Below are positions 1 through 9,049 of a stretch of 47,627 nucleotides of DNA, in pieces. The position numbers were made by a program, and so were the translations under genes. The stretch comes from Poteriospumella lacustris (lineage: Eukaryota; Sar; Chrysophyceae; Chromulinales; Dinobryaceae): the NCBI GenBank assembly GCA_008000375.1, contig SMOI01000202.1, positions 12,794-60,420 of the forward strand, given 5' to 3'. Numbering within the stretch: position 1 is the first letter of the stretch; each line of letters starts with the position of its first letter. Under the pieces are notes generated by a model. The model saw only the letters and a list, made by a program, of their open reading frames with translations. It was not told the DNA's origin and did not search any database.

Positions 1-110
1 AGCTCTGATGAGTCATCCGCCACGCTGACGAGTCGTCGACGACAGAATTCGAAGGACCAAGATCTCCTCCTGCTCGCCTCGAGTGTGCCACAAATCTATG
101 GGGAGGAAAA

Positions 111-1575
111 ATGTCAGACCATCCCGCAAAAATGCAGCGTGTGGGAGATGTTGGCAGTGAAATGGACGGCACGTTCGCCCACGCATCGACGACAGACCCA
201 CAGGCCCTCATCAACTGCCTTCAATGTAGTTTGTGCTTGTCCATGATTTGTGAGCCGATCTCCATTCCCTGTGGTCACAGTTTTTGTCGAGCTTGTTTGG
301 TCGAATCTTTGCGGCGACACAAGAAGCAGTGTCCCTCTTGTCGCGCCATTTGCCATGTGTCAGCGGAGACCGCATCGGAGAATGTAATGATCAAATCGCT
401 GGCGATGATGCTGGATAGTGATGGATACCAAGCGCGATTGGAAGAGGCCGCAGTGTATCGAGCGACATGGTCGGCCCTGTATCCTATTTTCTTCTACAAC
501 TCGGTGATGTTTCCCGGAGGTGTGCTCAGCCTGCACTTGTTCGAGCCCCGATACCGCCACATGGTTAGTTGCTGCGCCGCGTAGTCCTTGCCCCATTCGT
601 AGCGTGACATTGTCGACGATCAAATCGTGTAGATGAGCCGGATAGTGAACACGACTCAAGCCTTCGCCTACGTTCCCAATTTCGTCAATTACCAGGCGTC
701 GAACGGCGATGTGGCGCTGATCGCCAAGTTGAAGGACGTTTCCATGCTGCCAGGTAGTCCGTTGTGATCCACGAATCGCTGTAGAGGCTAATAATTCCTT
801 TTTGTGTGAAGATGGCCGCTGCTTTCTGGAGGCGGTGCTGAGCGGACGATCTGTCATCGAAGAGCACTTCGGTAAGTACGTGCATGGCTGATCCCCTATC
901 AGTTGCTGTAACTCCCGCCTGCTGTAGTTGAGGATGGAACCATGGGCTTGCACTTTTGCCGAGTCAAGCCGTTCCATGACAACCCCATCGCCCCGAGCGA
1001 TGTCGCCACTGTCGCTCAAATGGTGCGACAGGCCCGGATTCTCGCGGAGTAAGTCACCAGAGCCGAGCAAAACGATCAAAATGGCCCGTAACAGTTTTCT
1101 TGTTCTGTGTAGTTATTTTTCTGATCAAATCGGTAGCAAGACAGCCGTGGAACAGCGCTTCGGGGTCCCACCGACAGATGCGGAGGGTTATTCGTTGTGG
1201 CTGTCGGCTCTGGTTCCTCTGCGCGACAGCGAGAAACTCTTGCTACTCCGCTCTCAAGACACCAAGGCCAGACTTGAGCGATGCCTGCATGCTCTGGGGG
1301 CTTACGTCAGTCGGCGAAACAATCCAAACAGTATCGTGAACGCCACAAGGTCGACGGTTGCGTCGGCACTTCGTGGGGTGATGCAAGTTCTTATGCGCAC
1401 TGGCGAGCCCAACGACTCAGCGTCAGAGGAGTCTCAACGGGACAGAGCCAACGAGGAGGCAGACGACAACAGCAGCGGAAGCTCTTCGGAGGATGGCGTC
1501 GACGGAGACGACGGCGGTGGCGGTGGCGGTGGTGATGTTCCGCAATCAGAAAGTCAGGTTGAGGACTCCACCTGA
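111..1575 (+). CDS. RING finger-LON domain protein (probable E3 ubiquitin ligase)
   Basis: Five exons (111-563, 633-753, 812-871, 928-1048, 1113-1575) join in frame to give 405 aa. Residues 39-77 form a C3HC4 RING finger (CSLC, then CGHSFCRAC, then CPSC), the zinc-binding module that recruits E2 enzymes. From about residue 124 the protein matches the start of a LON substrate-binding domain, including the LFEPRYRHM signature, and this domain continues across the next three exons. The tail is Ser/Asp/Glu-rich with a run of seven Gly. RING plus LON-N is the LONRF arrangement, but the TPR repeats of animal LONRFs are absent. Four introns of 56-69 bases have GT-AG ends, and the junctions restore the LON reading frame, which is the main support for the model. 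Inferred role: substrate-selective ubiquitin ligase; the substrate is unknown. Confidence 0.88.
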
Positions 1576-1961
1576 ACCGAACAGAGTCTCTCGGGGTATT
1601 TGGTCGTTGTATATACATGCATACGTTTGCCCTCTCGCTCGCCGCGGCTTTTGATTTGCGGGGAGGGGGTGCGTCAATTGCTGTTGCGTTTCAAATTTGC
1701 ATTTTGATTTTCCGACGTAGCTCGAGGGCGTAGCGGTCTTCTTCGTCCCGCATCAACGAGGAGGACGTCTTTGAAAACGAGGAGGCCACGCCTCCCTTTC
1801 TGAACTGAGGCCAGAGTCGAGGCGGAGCGCACGCCAAGGAGTATTGTGCGCTGCCAAGAGTCTCACAATTGAAATATGCTCCGTGAGGAACTCTCATTGT
1901 AACCACAATTAACGCGCATTCATCTTTTACTACCGCCCCATTCCTTCCGCCATATCGAAGA
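1576..1961. other. intergenic region between RING-LON gene and Cys-rich gene
   Basis: It holds the 3' end of the RING-LON transcript and the presumed promoter of the Cys-rich gene. A minus-strand ORF (1691-2083) crosses it but overlaps the first Cys-rich exon and resembles nothing I know. I see no other gene. Confidence 0.5.
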
Positions 1962-2553
1962 ATGACGGAATCGCTAGGCGGTGGATCAAAAGCGTATTTC
2001 GTTCCTTTGGATGATACGACGCCATGTGTTGGATGCGGCTGCTGCTCATCGTCTTGCTTCGTAAGTGCTCGTTCGTTGTGCAATCGTTTCGCGATCTCAT
2101 GACCAAATAAGTTCAGCTACGTATGCCAGACTGCTTTGGGTGTGCAACCACAAACACGTGCTGCTGCATGCAGGCGACCAGTGTGTCGTGCAAGCAGGGT
2201 CGATCAGAAGGTATGCAGTGCGTTTGCTCGGCCACCGAATGTCTCTGCGTTGATTTCAAGTGCATCTTGAAGGTATTGGTGACCAAGACTTCGTGAAGAT
2301 GCCGCCAATTTGAACAGCCTCTCCGTCTCTATTCAGAACGTCAACCAATGCCTTTGCACAGACACCCGGTGCGGATTTCCCTCAAGCGACGAAGTTCCCC
2401 TGATCCTCAACTTGTTCTTCATCACAGTAAGTCACGCACTCTTTACATATGCTCGGTGAATTGCCCATACCCCCTTAACTGCTGCCGAAGCTGTACTACA
2501 AGGATCACTTCACGTTCGCCGTAATGAAGAAGTTTTCGGAGCTAAGCCGTTGA
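1962..2553 (+). CDS. small cysteine-rich protein, four exons
   Basis: This gene is visible only after splicing. Exons 1962-2060, 2117-2272, 2337-2426 and 2491-2553 are each a multiple of three, so all three introns (56, 64 and 64 bases) are phase 0. The product is 135 aa with 19 cysteines, including CVGCGCC, a CCCM triplet, and VC, LC and CLC pairs, ending in a hydrophobic stretch (about residues 107-120) and a short basic tail. Only this frame is Cys-rich, and it stays open across all four exons. There is no N-terminal signal peptide. The spacing of CLC, then Asp-x-Arg-Cys, then an acidic Glu-Val-Pro segment recalls uncharacterised Cys-rich proteins of protists and some animals; this is from memory and unverified. 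A metal- or disulfide-rich fold is possible. Function unknown. Confidence 0.75.
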
Positions 2554-2843
2554 AGAGAATCCATGCGCATCAGGTCAAACTGTCTGTGGGCGGGTTGCGA
2601 GGCTAGGTCTCGACGTATTTCTTGTAAACTTCTGACTGTAGGCACTTGTAGCTGTGAGTTACGTGAGTGTTTGTCACTAATCTAAAGTAGGTGAATACCG
2701 TGACGGACCCTATGGTCGTCGCTCCTCTGTCCCTCTTCTCCAATGGACAACCGCGGCAGCGGAGTCTTGGAGAGTCGACAGGCGGCCTCAGAAACGATGA
2801 GGTCGGAGAGAGAACGTGGCGCACTGGTCGATGGTGTGTCTAG
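2554..2843. other. intergenic, containing one copy of a 17-bp direct repeat
   Basis: This follows the Cys-rich gene stop. It may hold a first exon of the doubtful ORF that follows (an ATG near 2722 opens a short frame), but no good donor site supports that. The 17-mer at 2781-2797 recurs at 2867-2883. Confidence 0.4.
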
Positions 2844-3299
2844 TGTGCTGGGGATGGCAGCAATAGGGCGGCCTCAGAAACGAGAGACGAATGGCGATTC
2901 ACAGGACTGGCGTCCTTGCGATACGAAGGGAGGGCTCTGCAAAGGCACTCCTATCGCCTTTTATGCTTCGTGTTCAACGACGTTGATTCACAATCGGCAG
3001 CGCGACTGCATCTCCAAGGCCCATTCACAGCAACAGGTCCCGTAAGCAACCGACGAGTTTCCTTGCAAGCCAAAAGAGAAGCCGACGCATGGCCTGGTTC
3101 TCAAACGAGGGCGATCAGGGGTCTAACACATCACGAGGGGAAGAAGAGCGAACCTCCGCCAAAGTTTCCCTCTCCGCCATCACCAGTGCGCACTACCACA
3201 GCGCCGCAGACTCCACACTCTGATGTCGACACCTCCCAGGGTACCTCCGCAACGGAGACCACCGATTGGTGGGCCGATCGTCGACGAACAATGAACTGA
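2844..3299 (+). CDS. doubtful ORF, possibly the last exon of an unrecognised gene
   Basis: An open frame of about 151 codons runs from just after a stop at 2841-2843 to a TGA at 3297-3299. Its first half has protein-like composition; its second half is Pro/Ser/Thr-rich and ends in a Trp-Trp/Arg-rich tail, as in a disordered C-terminus. There is no ATG near its start, so it would need an upstream exon, and candidate acceptors (near 2860 or 2877) lack a convincing partner donor. It may equally be non-coding. I recognise no domain. Confidence 0.28.
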   Translation, partial: CAGDGSNRAASETRDEWRFTGLASLRYEGRALQRHSYRLLCFVFNDVDSQSAARLHLQGPFTATGPVSNRRVSLQAKREADAWPGSQTRAIRGLTHHEGKKSEPPPKFPSPPSPVRTTTAPQTPHSDVDTSQGTSATETTDWWADRRRTMN

Positions 3300-3308
3300 C
3301 GCACGGCG

Positions 3309-4440
3309 TCAGACAGACAGCTTTTGGAGCTGAGCTTGCGACGAAGACGTCAACGACTGCAGTTTGACCGGCGATTTGCCGGCGATTTGCGCACCGGCGA
3401 CGTGGGCCTTCTTCACCGGGTGCAGCTGGTCGCCAGCCGCCCAGAGATTGACGCGACCCATATTCGCGTGCTCGAAGGTGGGTCGATTTCCCCACTTCTG
3501 CTCGACTCCAGCGCTGACGAAGAACTCTCCGAAGTCCTTCTCCGATGATGGTTTGGTCACGTGCGGAGCCGACGGGGCGGCGGTTGGCGGGAGACCAGCC
3601 TCGGGGAGCAGGAGACCTTCGTAGTCGTTGGCCGGGTGCACAGTCAGATTCATCATCTTCGTGCGATCCTGCTCGTTGCTGATTCGCTTCTGCAGCTTCT
3701 TCATTTTCCCGAGAGACGCCGTCGTGCGACGGCTGCGAATGTCGTCGATCAGCTCTCGCGTGGCGCTCTCCATGAGAATGTCGACCACGTGTTTGTCGTG
3801 ATTCACACTCGCGGCGGGAGTGTCCGGCGTAAACAGAAAGTGCGACATTTTCCACTTGTCGAATGGCGTGGCCGTCTTCGACGCCACCTCGGACACGTCT
3901 TTGTACACGGGCTGCGGCTCAACGGGCGCGCTCGTGAGCATCGCGTCGACCTCCGCGTCTGCGACTTCGTTCATCGCCGCCTGCTGATGCAGCGACATGA
4001 CCGAAGACTGCGCGGTTTTCGAATCTGCCCGTTCGTTTTCAAACGCCTTGAGCTGACGCTTGAGACTGTTTACTTCGATGGTCAGTGCGCGAATGAGGGT
4101 GACCGCTTCGTCTGCTCGCTTGGTCGCCGCCAACTCGCGAGCTTTCGACTCTTCCGCCTCAGCTGCCAGTTGGGCCAACGTCTGCTCATCCTCCTTCGCC
4201 AACTTGATCGCCACTTGCAGTCGAAGGGCGACAGACACCAAAGCTTCCTTCGTGCGACGCAGCTGTGGACAGGACATCAGCAACACTCGGAACTCGGAAA
4301 CACATCTCTCTGACATACCTGACGCTGCAGCTCTGATTCGCGCTCCAAGCTGTCATAAATAGCCCGCATGAGCCTCAAGAACTGTAGTAAAGTCATATAA
4401 ACCGCGGGTCAATGCCAAACCTGTTGCAGTCTTACCTCAT
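3309..4440 (-). CDS. coiled-coil protein of unknown function
   Basis: Three exons on the minus strand (4440-4436, 4349-4319, 4262-3309) give 329 aa. The introns (86 and 56 bases) have GTAAGA and GTATGT donors. The chosen start leaves only MS in the first exon, followed by LERESELQRQLRRTKEAL. The frame stays open upstream, so an earlier start cannot be excluded. Residues 1-100 have the heptad-like pattern of a coiled coil rich in Ala, Glu, Lys and Leu. The middle (about 140-230) is better ordered, with DKWKMSHFLFTPDTP and a Lys/Arg-rich helix. The C-terminal third is Pro/Ser-rich. I do not recognise the family; a cytoskeletal or scaffold role would be a guess. Its 5' end faces the POMP gene across about 380 bases. 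Confidence 0.7.
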
Positions 4441-4823
4441 CTTGAACGTCCATTCTGCAAAGTTCACCACGCCAGCGAAGGCGTCGATTAGTAAGGTTTG
4501 TGACGATGCAGGTCTTTGTCCTCTGAACCGGAAAGTCAGTGGTATTTTTCTGGATTCTCCACTCTGTTGCCATGGGTTGGTGGGTCTTCCATCGGCATCG
4601 GAGCGACTTGACCACACGAAACGGTCACCGATAAAACGAAACGCCTTTCCGTTTGTCGCGTTCTTGTCGCGGATGTTTGTCGTCAGCGACATCGATGTCG
4701 AGTTCTCGAGAGAGCTCGCCCGCCCTGCGCCTGCGAGATAAAGTACCGAACTCACAGAGCGACAGCAAGCAGAAACATTTGGATCCGCTGAATCATTCTC
4801 AAGCCCTGACCGTCACAGCCACA
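4441..4823. promoter_or_regulatory. shared divergent promoter region: coiled-coil gene and POMP
   Basis: About 380 bases separate the two outward-facing starts. Open frames run through it on both strands (into POMP on plus, into the coiled-coil gene on minus), but neither resembles a conserved N-terminus. I see no clear TATA box. Confidence 0.45.
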
Positions 4824-5277
4824 ATGGAGTCCGCCAATGCGATGCCCGTCCTGCAGGGACCCGTCGACAAGTTGCGTCACGACAACTTGTCGTACGCGCT
4901 CGATTTCAGCGCCCAACATCCGGTACAGTCTATGCAGTCAGCAGCCCCTCGCGAGTGGAGCAGCAAGCTGGACTCTATCCGCAGAACCTACGGCAGTCAC
5001 ATGGCGATGCGCCTCGCCACCGAGCGGGAGTTTTTCGCTCGCACCCGCCGCCTCCCAGGCTTGGAGAGCTCCAAAATCGCCTTGCAGACCCTGAACGGAA
5101 CAGACGAGACCATCGAATTCAGTGATTACTTAGACGGTGAGTTGCCTTCGCGATTCGTCGCTTCGCTGTTGCGCCTGCTGACCCGCGCCGCTGTCTGCCA
5201 CAGATGCCCAAATGCGCCCCGTCATCCCCAAGCTGGAGGTGCACGGTCTGATGGAGATCAAGCTCGGTCTCATGTAA
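4824..5277 (+). CDS. POMP: proteasome maturation factor UMP1/POMP
   Basis: Two exons (4824-5136, 5204-5277) encode 128 aa, close to the usual length of this short chaperone. It assists 20S proteasome assembly by holding half-proteasomes and promoting beta-subunit processing, then is degraded. Recognisable parts are the N-terminal VDKLRHDNLSYAL segment, the central RRTYGSHMAMRLATERE stretch, a RRLPGLESSKIALQTL segment, and the family-typical ending with LEVHGLMEIKLGLM. The 67-base intron has a GTGAGT donor and CACAG acceptor, and joining restores an Asp codon. The start was taken at MESANAMP because upstream in-frame residues lack conservation. It shares a divergent promoter region with the coiled-coil gene. 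Confidence 0.9.
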
Positions 5278-5376
5278 ATACTTCACGCGTTACTCGTATA
5301 TATATAACTTATGCCGCCATTCAAATCGCGCGCGAGTTGTGCGCTGCCATCTCACACCGCCGTCGGTCGGGGCGGG

Positions 5377-6955
5377 TCACTTCGCCAGCAACGTGATGGG
5401 CGACGACGGAACGCGCAGCATGCACTCGGCGATATCCCGAGCGATAGCAACGGTGGCCTCTGGTCGCGCGGCCTGCCGGGCGCGGCGGCTCATCGCCTGC
5501 AGGCGCTCGTCGTCCTGCACCAGCTGCGCCACCGTCTGCGCGATGCGCGCCGGGCGTTGTCCCGGGTACACGCCGAAGCCGCCCTTCACAACGAACGGCA
5601 CGTTGCCAGCCTCCTATGGATCAGCACAGCAATAAGACACCCCCGTGACGCCGTGGCGGTCGACGGCGAAAGAGACTCACCTGTCCCGGCAGGAAGGACG
5701 ACAGCACTACCGGCAGCCCGCGCACCATCGCCTCGGCGATCGTGCCGGGCCCGGCCTTCGTCACGAGGACGTCAGCCGCGCCCATAAACTCGTCGATATT
5801 CTGCACGAAGCCCTTGACGAGCACCCGGTGCGTCACGTCGCCGGTGACTTTATCCGCGAGCGACTGCGCGACGCGCTGGTTGTGGCCGCAGATGACGACC
5901 AGCTGCGTCGCCACCGTCTTCAGTCTGCGCAGTCGCTGGGCCAGTGCTGTTGCGATGGGTTCGAGCCCGCCCACTCCATCGCCGCCGCCCATGAGCAGCA
6001 CCGTCTTGCCGCCGGGGGCGATGCCCAGTCTCTCGCGAAGCGCGGGCTTCGGCAGCGTGTCACGCCAGAACGCCGGTCGAATGGGCAGCCCCTTCAGCAG
6101 CACCTTGTGCGCGGGGACCTTGTTGCGCAGCGCAATGTTCTTCACGGCCTCGGAGGGCACGTAGACCGCGTCGGCGCGTGGATCGAACCAAGTGTTGTGT
6201 GCGCCGCCGAGGTCGGTGACGACGGTGACGAAGGGGATGCGCGGCTTGTTCTGCGGCACACGGTCGCGGCGGTTCATCTCCTGGACGATGCTGATGGGCA
6301 TCAGCTGGCAGAGCGGGTGCACGGACACGACAAAGTCGGGGTCGGCGCGCTCGATGGCCTCTCTGAAGGCCGCGTAGCTGCTGCGGCAGCTGCTGATTTC
6401 CGTCAGGCGGCGCGTCAACGGGAACGTGCCGTACGCGAAGAAGCCGCGCCACAGCATCGGGTGCTTGGCGAGGTAGCGGTACACGGGCACGAATTTGTTG
6501 TACGGCCACTTCGCGTGCTTCGTCCAAATGTCGAGGATCTCCACGTCGATTTTGCCGGGGAACTGCTCCTGAATCGCCTGGTCGAGCGCCTGTGCCGACG
6601 CACGATGGCCGCCACCAGTGTCGCTCATGAGAATCAGCAGCTTCTTTCGATTCTGCCCGTCGTTGCGAGGAAAGAGGGAAGGCAGCCCCATCTTCTGTGA
6701 GGCCGCTCTGATGCGCTCGACGAACTTGACTTTGGACGCGGCGCGGTCCTCGGCGACGACGAAGTGCCGCTCATCAGACGGCGACGAGCTCAGAAAATTT
6801 TTGAACTTGAGCCCTAACTTGCTTCGGCTTCCCCGCTGGCGACCGATACGGAGCTCGTCTGGCAGCGCTGCCGAGCCAGACGACAGGTGCACCAGGCGTG
6901 AGGCCGCGCTGAGCGACAGGACGCACAGAACCAGCAAGCACGTCGGCAGCAGCAT
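5377..6955 (-). CDS. MGDG synthase-like UDP-galactose:diacylglycerol galactosyltransferase
   Basis: Two exons (6955-5681 and 5613-5377) give 503 aa. The enzyme family (GT28-type MGD) moves galactose from UDP-galactose to diacylglycerol to make the main thylakoid lipid. Residues 1-19 are a hydrophobic signal-peptide-like leader ending in SAAS, followed by a basic Ser-rich stretch to about residue 55, which could be a transit peptide. The N-terminal MGDG-synthase domain starts with LLILMSDTGGGHRASAQAL (about 106-124), then an LDIWTKHAKWPYNK segment and DLGGAHNTWFD. The nucleotide-sugar half carries GPGTIAEAM near residue 410. The single 67-base intron (5614-5680) falls after LPGQ and restores EAGNVPFV. 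A plastid address is inferred, not shown. Bacterial-type diglucosyl transferases share the fold, so the exact lipid product is uncertain. Confidence 0.87.
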
Positions 6956-7277
6956 GCTTTCGGAAGACAGCGACGCACTGAAGTGCGATAACTACCTCGA
7001 ATCTGTGCCGCCAAATGCAGTGTTCTGGTGTTGTCAAGGGCCATCGACCGGCGACCGATGTTCAAACGTCGCCGTCGCCGCCACCACTCTGGACACAGAC
7101 TTTGGGTCGTCCTGGGTCGTTTGGATATCGACACAGACGTTGTGTTGCTCTGGGTAGTTTGGGGTAGGTCTCCGGATGGCCGCCGATCGCCAACGTCGAT
7201 TCGACCAGTTGGCGACGTGGGCATTGGGAAGCTGCCGGGACTGACCGAACACTTCATATTCGACGAGTATTGCCACC
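6956..7277. promoter_or_regulatory. shared divergent promoter region: MGDG synthase and Tim9-like gene
   Basis: 322 bases between the two starts. It contains several TTTGGG/TCTGGG words on the plus strand (about 7098-7166), similar to clusters upstream of Rieske and bystin. No gene is seen. Confidence 0.45.
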
Positions 7278-7736
7278 ATGAACATCAACGTCGACCGCCT
7301 CCCCGAGTACCAGAAGGCCGAGCTGGGCCGCTACATCCAAGAGATGGAGATCAAGACGTCCATCACGTGAGCCCGCCGACTTCTACTTCCCTTGTTTCGT
7401 CGGCTAATGGCACCGATGATTACATGATACGCAGGTTCTTTAATAATCTTGTCGACCATTGTGTTGACAAGTGCGTGTTGACGTCGTGGGGAGGGGTAAG
7501 TGTCTGTCGAAAGCTGCCAAAGCGGAAGGACGGTGACTCATCGACTTGCTGGGCTCGTCAAATAGGGATTTAGCTCCAAGAATCTCACCGATGCGGAAAC
7601 GCAGTGCGTCAGCAAGTGCGCGGAGAAGTTCCTGAAGGTCAATCAGCGCGCGGGCTTCCGCTTCGCCGAGTTCCAGGCGAACCAGAACATCGCCGCCGCC
7701 TCGCTGCAGCAACAGCAACAGCAGCAACAGAAGTAA
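7278..7736 (+). CDS. Tim9-like small TIM chaperone of the mitochondrial intermembrane space
   Basis: Three exons (7278-7366, 7435-7495, 7566-7736) give 106 aa. Small TIMs form Tim9-Tim10-type hexamers that escort hydrophobic precursors across the intermembrane space. The twin CX3C motifs are present as CVDKC and CVSKC, and AEKFLKVNQRAGFRF after the second pair is most like Tim9. The start context is good (CCACC before ATG). With the strong GTAAG donor at 7496 the loop between the motifs is 20 residues, longer than the roughly 11-16 usual in the family, with an inserted Thr-Ser-Trp-Gly stretch. A weaker in-frame donor after the codon for the second Cys would shorten it to 13. The C-terminus ends in a polyglutamine run. 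Introns are 68 and 70 bases. Confidence 0.85.
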
Positions 7737-8234
7737 GCGGCCCTCGCAGCTGACCTCTGCCGGACGCTGCTCCATGCCCATCGCCTGTACATAATATACG
7801 AAAAGCCCTTCGAATACCTCAAGTATCCACAAGAGAACAACGACATGTGCAATTGTCTTTCGTTAGGTTATGTATATAGGACGCTTTGTCTTCTGATCTA
7901 GTGAGTCTACCAGGCCATAAAACGACACGAGTGAATAAGACAGAGGTGGGTTAGGTGGATGAAGGTGGAGGGAGCTGCGAGCAGGCGGGAGAGTGGAGAT
8001 GGGAGGCGAGCAACGCGAAGAGGGACAGAGGCAATGCCAGTTGCACTGCGAGAAGCCAATGTGGAGAAGGAGCGCCGCCGCGGCGACACGCACAGTGAAA
8101 TATACGGTTGTGCGACCGCGCAGACGACGTTCAGATCGAATCGGCCCACGAGAACAAACAGACACCACCGCGTCCGTCCACGTCGATCACTGAACTATCG
8201 GCTATGGACACAAGAGATGGCGAGTCTCTCGGAT
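7737..8234. other. convergent intergenic region between Tim9-like and Rieske genes
   Basis: About 500 bases of presumed 3' UTR from both sides. The right half is purine-rich on the plus strand. I see no gene. Confidence 0.5.
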
Positions 8235-9049
8235 TTAACCAATGGTGAGCTTCTCACCGGCCATTGTGTAAGGGGGGATTTCTAAGTTGAGCGGGGCAGG
8301 ACCCTTGCGGATGCGACCGGAGGTATCGTAGTGCGAGCCGTGGCAGGGGCAGAACCAGCCGCCATATTCACCAGCGCCCGAGATAGGGACGCAACCCAAG
8401 TGAGTGCAGATACCCAAGACGACCAACCACTCCTGATTTTGCGCGCGGTCCTTGTCGGCTTGAGGGTCCTTCAGCACAGACATCTCCACGGCGTCCTCCT
8501 TCGCGATTTCGTCGGCAGTACGATGGCGAATGAAGACGGGCTTACCACGCCACTTGACGGTCAACGTGGTTCCCTCGGCAATGCCACCCAACTCGAACTC
8601 GGCAGAAGCCAACGCCAAAACGTCGGCAGACGCGCTCATGCTCGCGACGAACTGTTTCAAACGGAAACGACAGTGATTACACAAGCGACGTCGTGGTCAA
8701 AGACACGATCAATAGTACCTTGATCAACGCCAAACGAGCAGCGGAGGCATAGACAAAGCGGCCGTTGCCAAGAACAAAGTAGGTGAACTCCTTCGTGTTG
8801 GTCTCGCCCAAGTGCTTCTTCACACGGTCCTTCTCGAAGCCGTGATCAACGCTACCCAAGTCAGTCGATGCAACAGTGCTTGCAAAGCGGAACTGAGGGA
8901 GCTTGTTGACTGCGGAAAACGAGAATATGCAACGAAGGAGGAACATCCACGAGCAGCGAGTCAGCACAGAACTGGACGAAATTTCTCGGCAGACGCGAAG
9001 GCTACTTACCCTGCTTGAAGGCGGGGAGACGAGCAAAGTTACGGATCAT
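8235..9049 (-). CDS. Rieske iron-sulfur subunit of ubiquinol-cytochrome c reductase
   Basis: Three exons (9049-9010, 8909-8719, 8651-8235) give 215 aa. The protein passes electrons from ubiquinol to cytochrome c1 in complex III of the inner mitochondrial membrane. The N-terminus ([13 protein letters not shown]) is an arginine/lysine-containing presequence. A single hydrophobic segment lies near residues 60-77, followed by a hinge region ([16 protein letters not shown]). The [2Fe-2S] ligands are C159 and H161 in CTHLGC and C178 and H181 in CPCHGSH; C164 and C180 form the family disulfide. All are intact. Introns are 67 and 100 bases with GTAC and GTAAGT donors, and joining keeps the hinge continuous. 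Length matches mitochondrial homologues. Confidence 0.95.

Noticed and set aside
1-60. Hammerhead-ribozyme-like CTGATGAGTC and CTGACGAGTC words at the window start
   Set aside because: The conserved GAAA of the core and pairing stems at the right spacing are missing.
1691-2083. Minus-strand ORF of 130 codons before the Cys-rich gene
   Set aside because: It overlaps the first Cys-rich exon on the other strand. Its last 25 residues look protein-like, but the rest does not and no splice sites support it.
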